Assembly: GCA_900544645.1 (NCBI GenBank)
Contig: UQWG01000012.1
Coordinates: 1 to 43,617, forward strand
Length of the DNA stretch: 43,617 nucleotides
Source: an uncultured Collinsella sp.
GTDB lineage: Bacteria > Actinomycetota > Coriobacteriia > Coriobacteriales > Coriobacteriaceae
Direction of reading: 5' to 3'
The translations under genes were made by a program, and so were the position numbers. A model generated the notes under the pieces. That model was given only the letters and a program-made list of their open reading frames with translations, did no database searches and was not told where the DNA came from. Shown here one piece after another: positions 43,542 through 43,617 of the stretch (the stretch's first letter is position 1; each line of letters opens with the position of its first letter).

Positions 43542-43616
43542 TCCTCGGTAGCTCAATGGTAGAGCACGCGGCTGTTAACCGCGCTGTTGTAGGTTCGAGT
43601 CCTACCCGGGGAGCCA
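43542..43616 (+). tRNA. tRNA-Asn (anticodon GTT), CCA encoded
   Basis: A 75-nt cloverleaf: acceptor TCCTCGG with CCGGGGA, D arm GCTC-AATGGTA-GAGC, anticodon stem CGCGG/CCGCG with loop CTGTTAA (anticodon GTT), T arm GTAGG-TTCGAGT-CCTAC, discriminator G and genomic CCA. The window ends one base later, so neighbouring tRNAs could follow. Confidence 0.97.
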
Positions 43617-43617
43617 G

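Overview
The window looks like a stretch of chromosome from a high-GC anaerobic gut actinobacterium of the class Coriobacteriia, most likely Collinsella. This rests on base composition, on the families present and on the rimP-nusA-infB-rbfA-nrnA-truB-ribF-dnaG-rpoD order. There is no 16S gene to confirm it, so the genus is an inference. Housekeeping and accessory blocks alternate, and the gaps are rich in hairpin-forming repeats.

Layout. (1) 153-3375, minus: a three-gene flavoprotein operon (GlpA/GlpO-like oxidoreductase, second FAD/NAD oxidoreductase, DUF1667 protein), probably an anaerobic glycerol-3-phosphate or related 2-hydroxyacid dehydrogenase. (2) 3782-6203, plus: a membrane zinc-ribbon protein and thrS, whose product lacks the usual N-terminal TGS domain. 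(3) 6204-9050: a gene-poor accessory stretch holding one AlbA_2/ATPase-like regulator (minus) between two ~222-bp direct repeats. (4) 9051-20146, plus: an eight-gene, tightly coupled Pel exopolysaccharide operon, pelD-pelE-pelA(deacetylase)-pelF-pelG followed by cotH, a VTC-domain polyphosphate polymerase and a DUF4956 membrane protein. (5) 20385-24598, plus: sucrose regulon (LacI-type repressor, PTS EIIBC, GH32 sucrose-6-phosphate hydrolase) with matching operators. (6) 24694-26164: a degenerate PLP-fold protein and a ModE-like regulator. (7) 26358-30816: guaB and leuS, the latter behind a very long palindromic leader. (8) 30921-31493, minus: a lipoprotein. (9) 31861-43381, plus: rimP, nusA, infB, rbfA, nrnA, truB, ribF, dnaG and rpoD, then tRNA-Asn.

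The most interesting system is the Pel operon. PelD keeps a recognisable c-di-GMP inhibitory-site motif (RxxD, five residues, degenerate GGDEF), so export is probably under c-di-GMP control. Its N-terminus carries a Rossmann/epimerase-like domain that looks catalytically dead. PelF would polymerise the sugar, PelG/PelD/PelE move it across the membrane, and the PelA-like protein deacetylates it outside. A CotH-kinase lipoprotein, a VTC polymerase and a DUF4956 protein are appended in the same coupled transcript. That suggests phosphate or polyphosphate decoration of the polymer or an associated protein, which is a hypothesis only.

The non-coding DNA contains at least four repeat families (each in two copies here), a consensus promoter followed by an intrinsic terminator just ahead of rimP, and several clear terminators. 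I saw no CRISPR array, transposase, integrase or phage gene.
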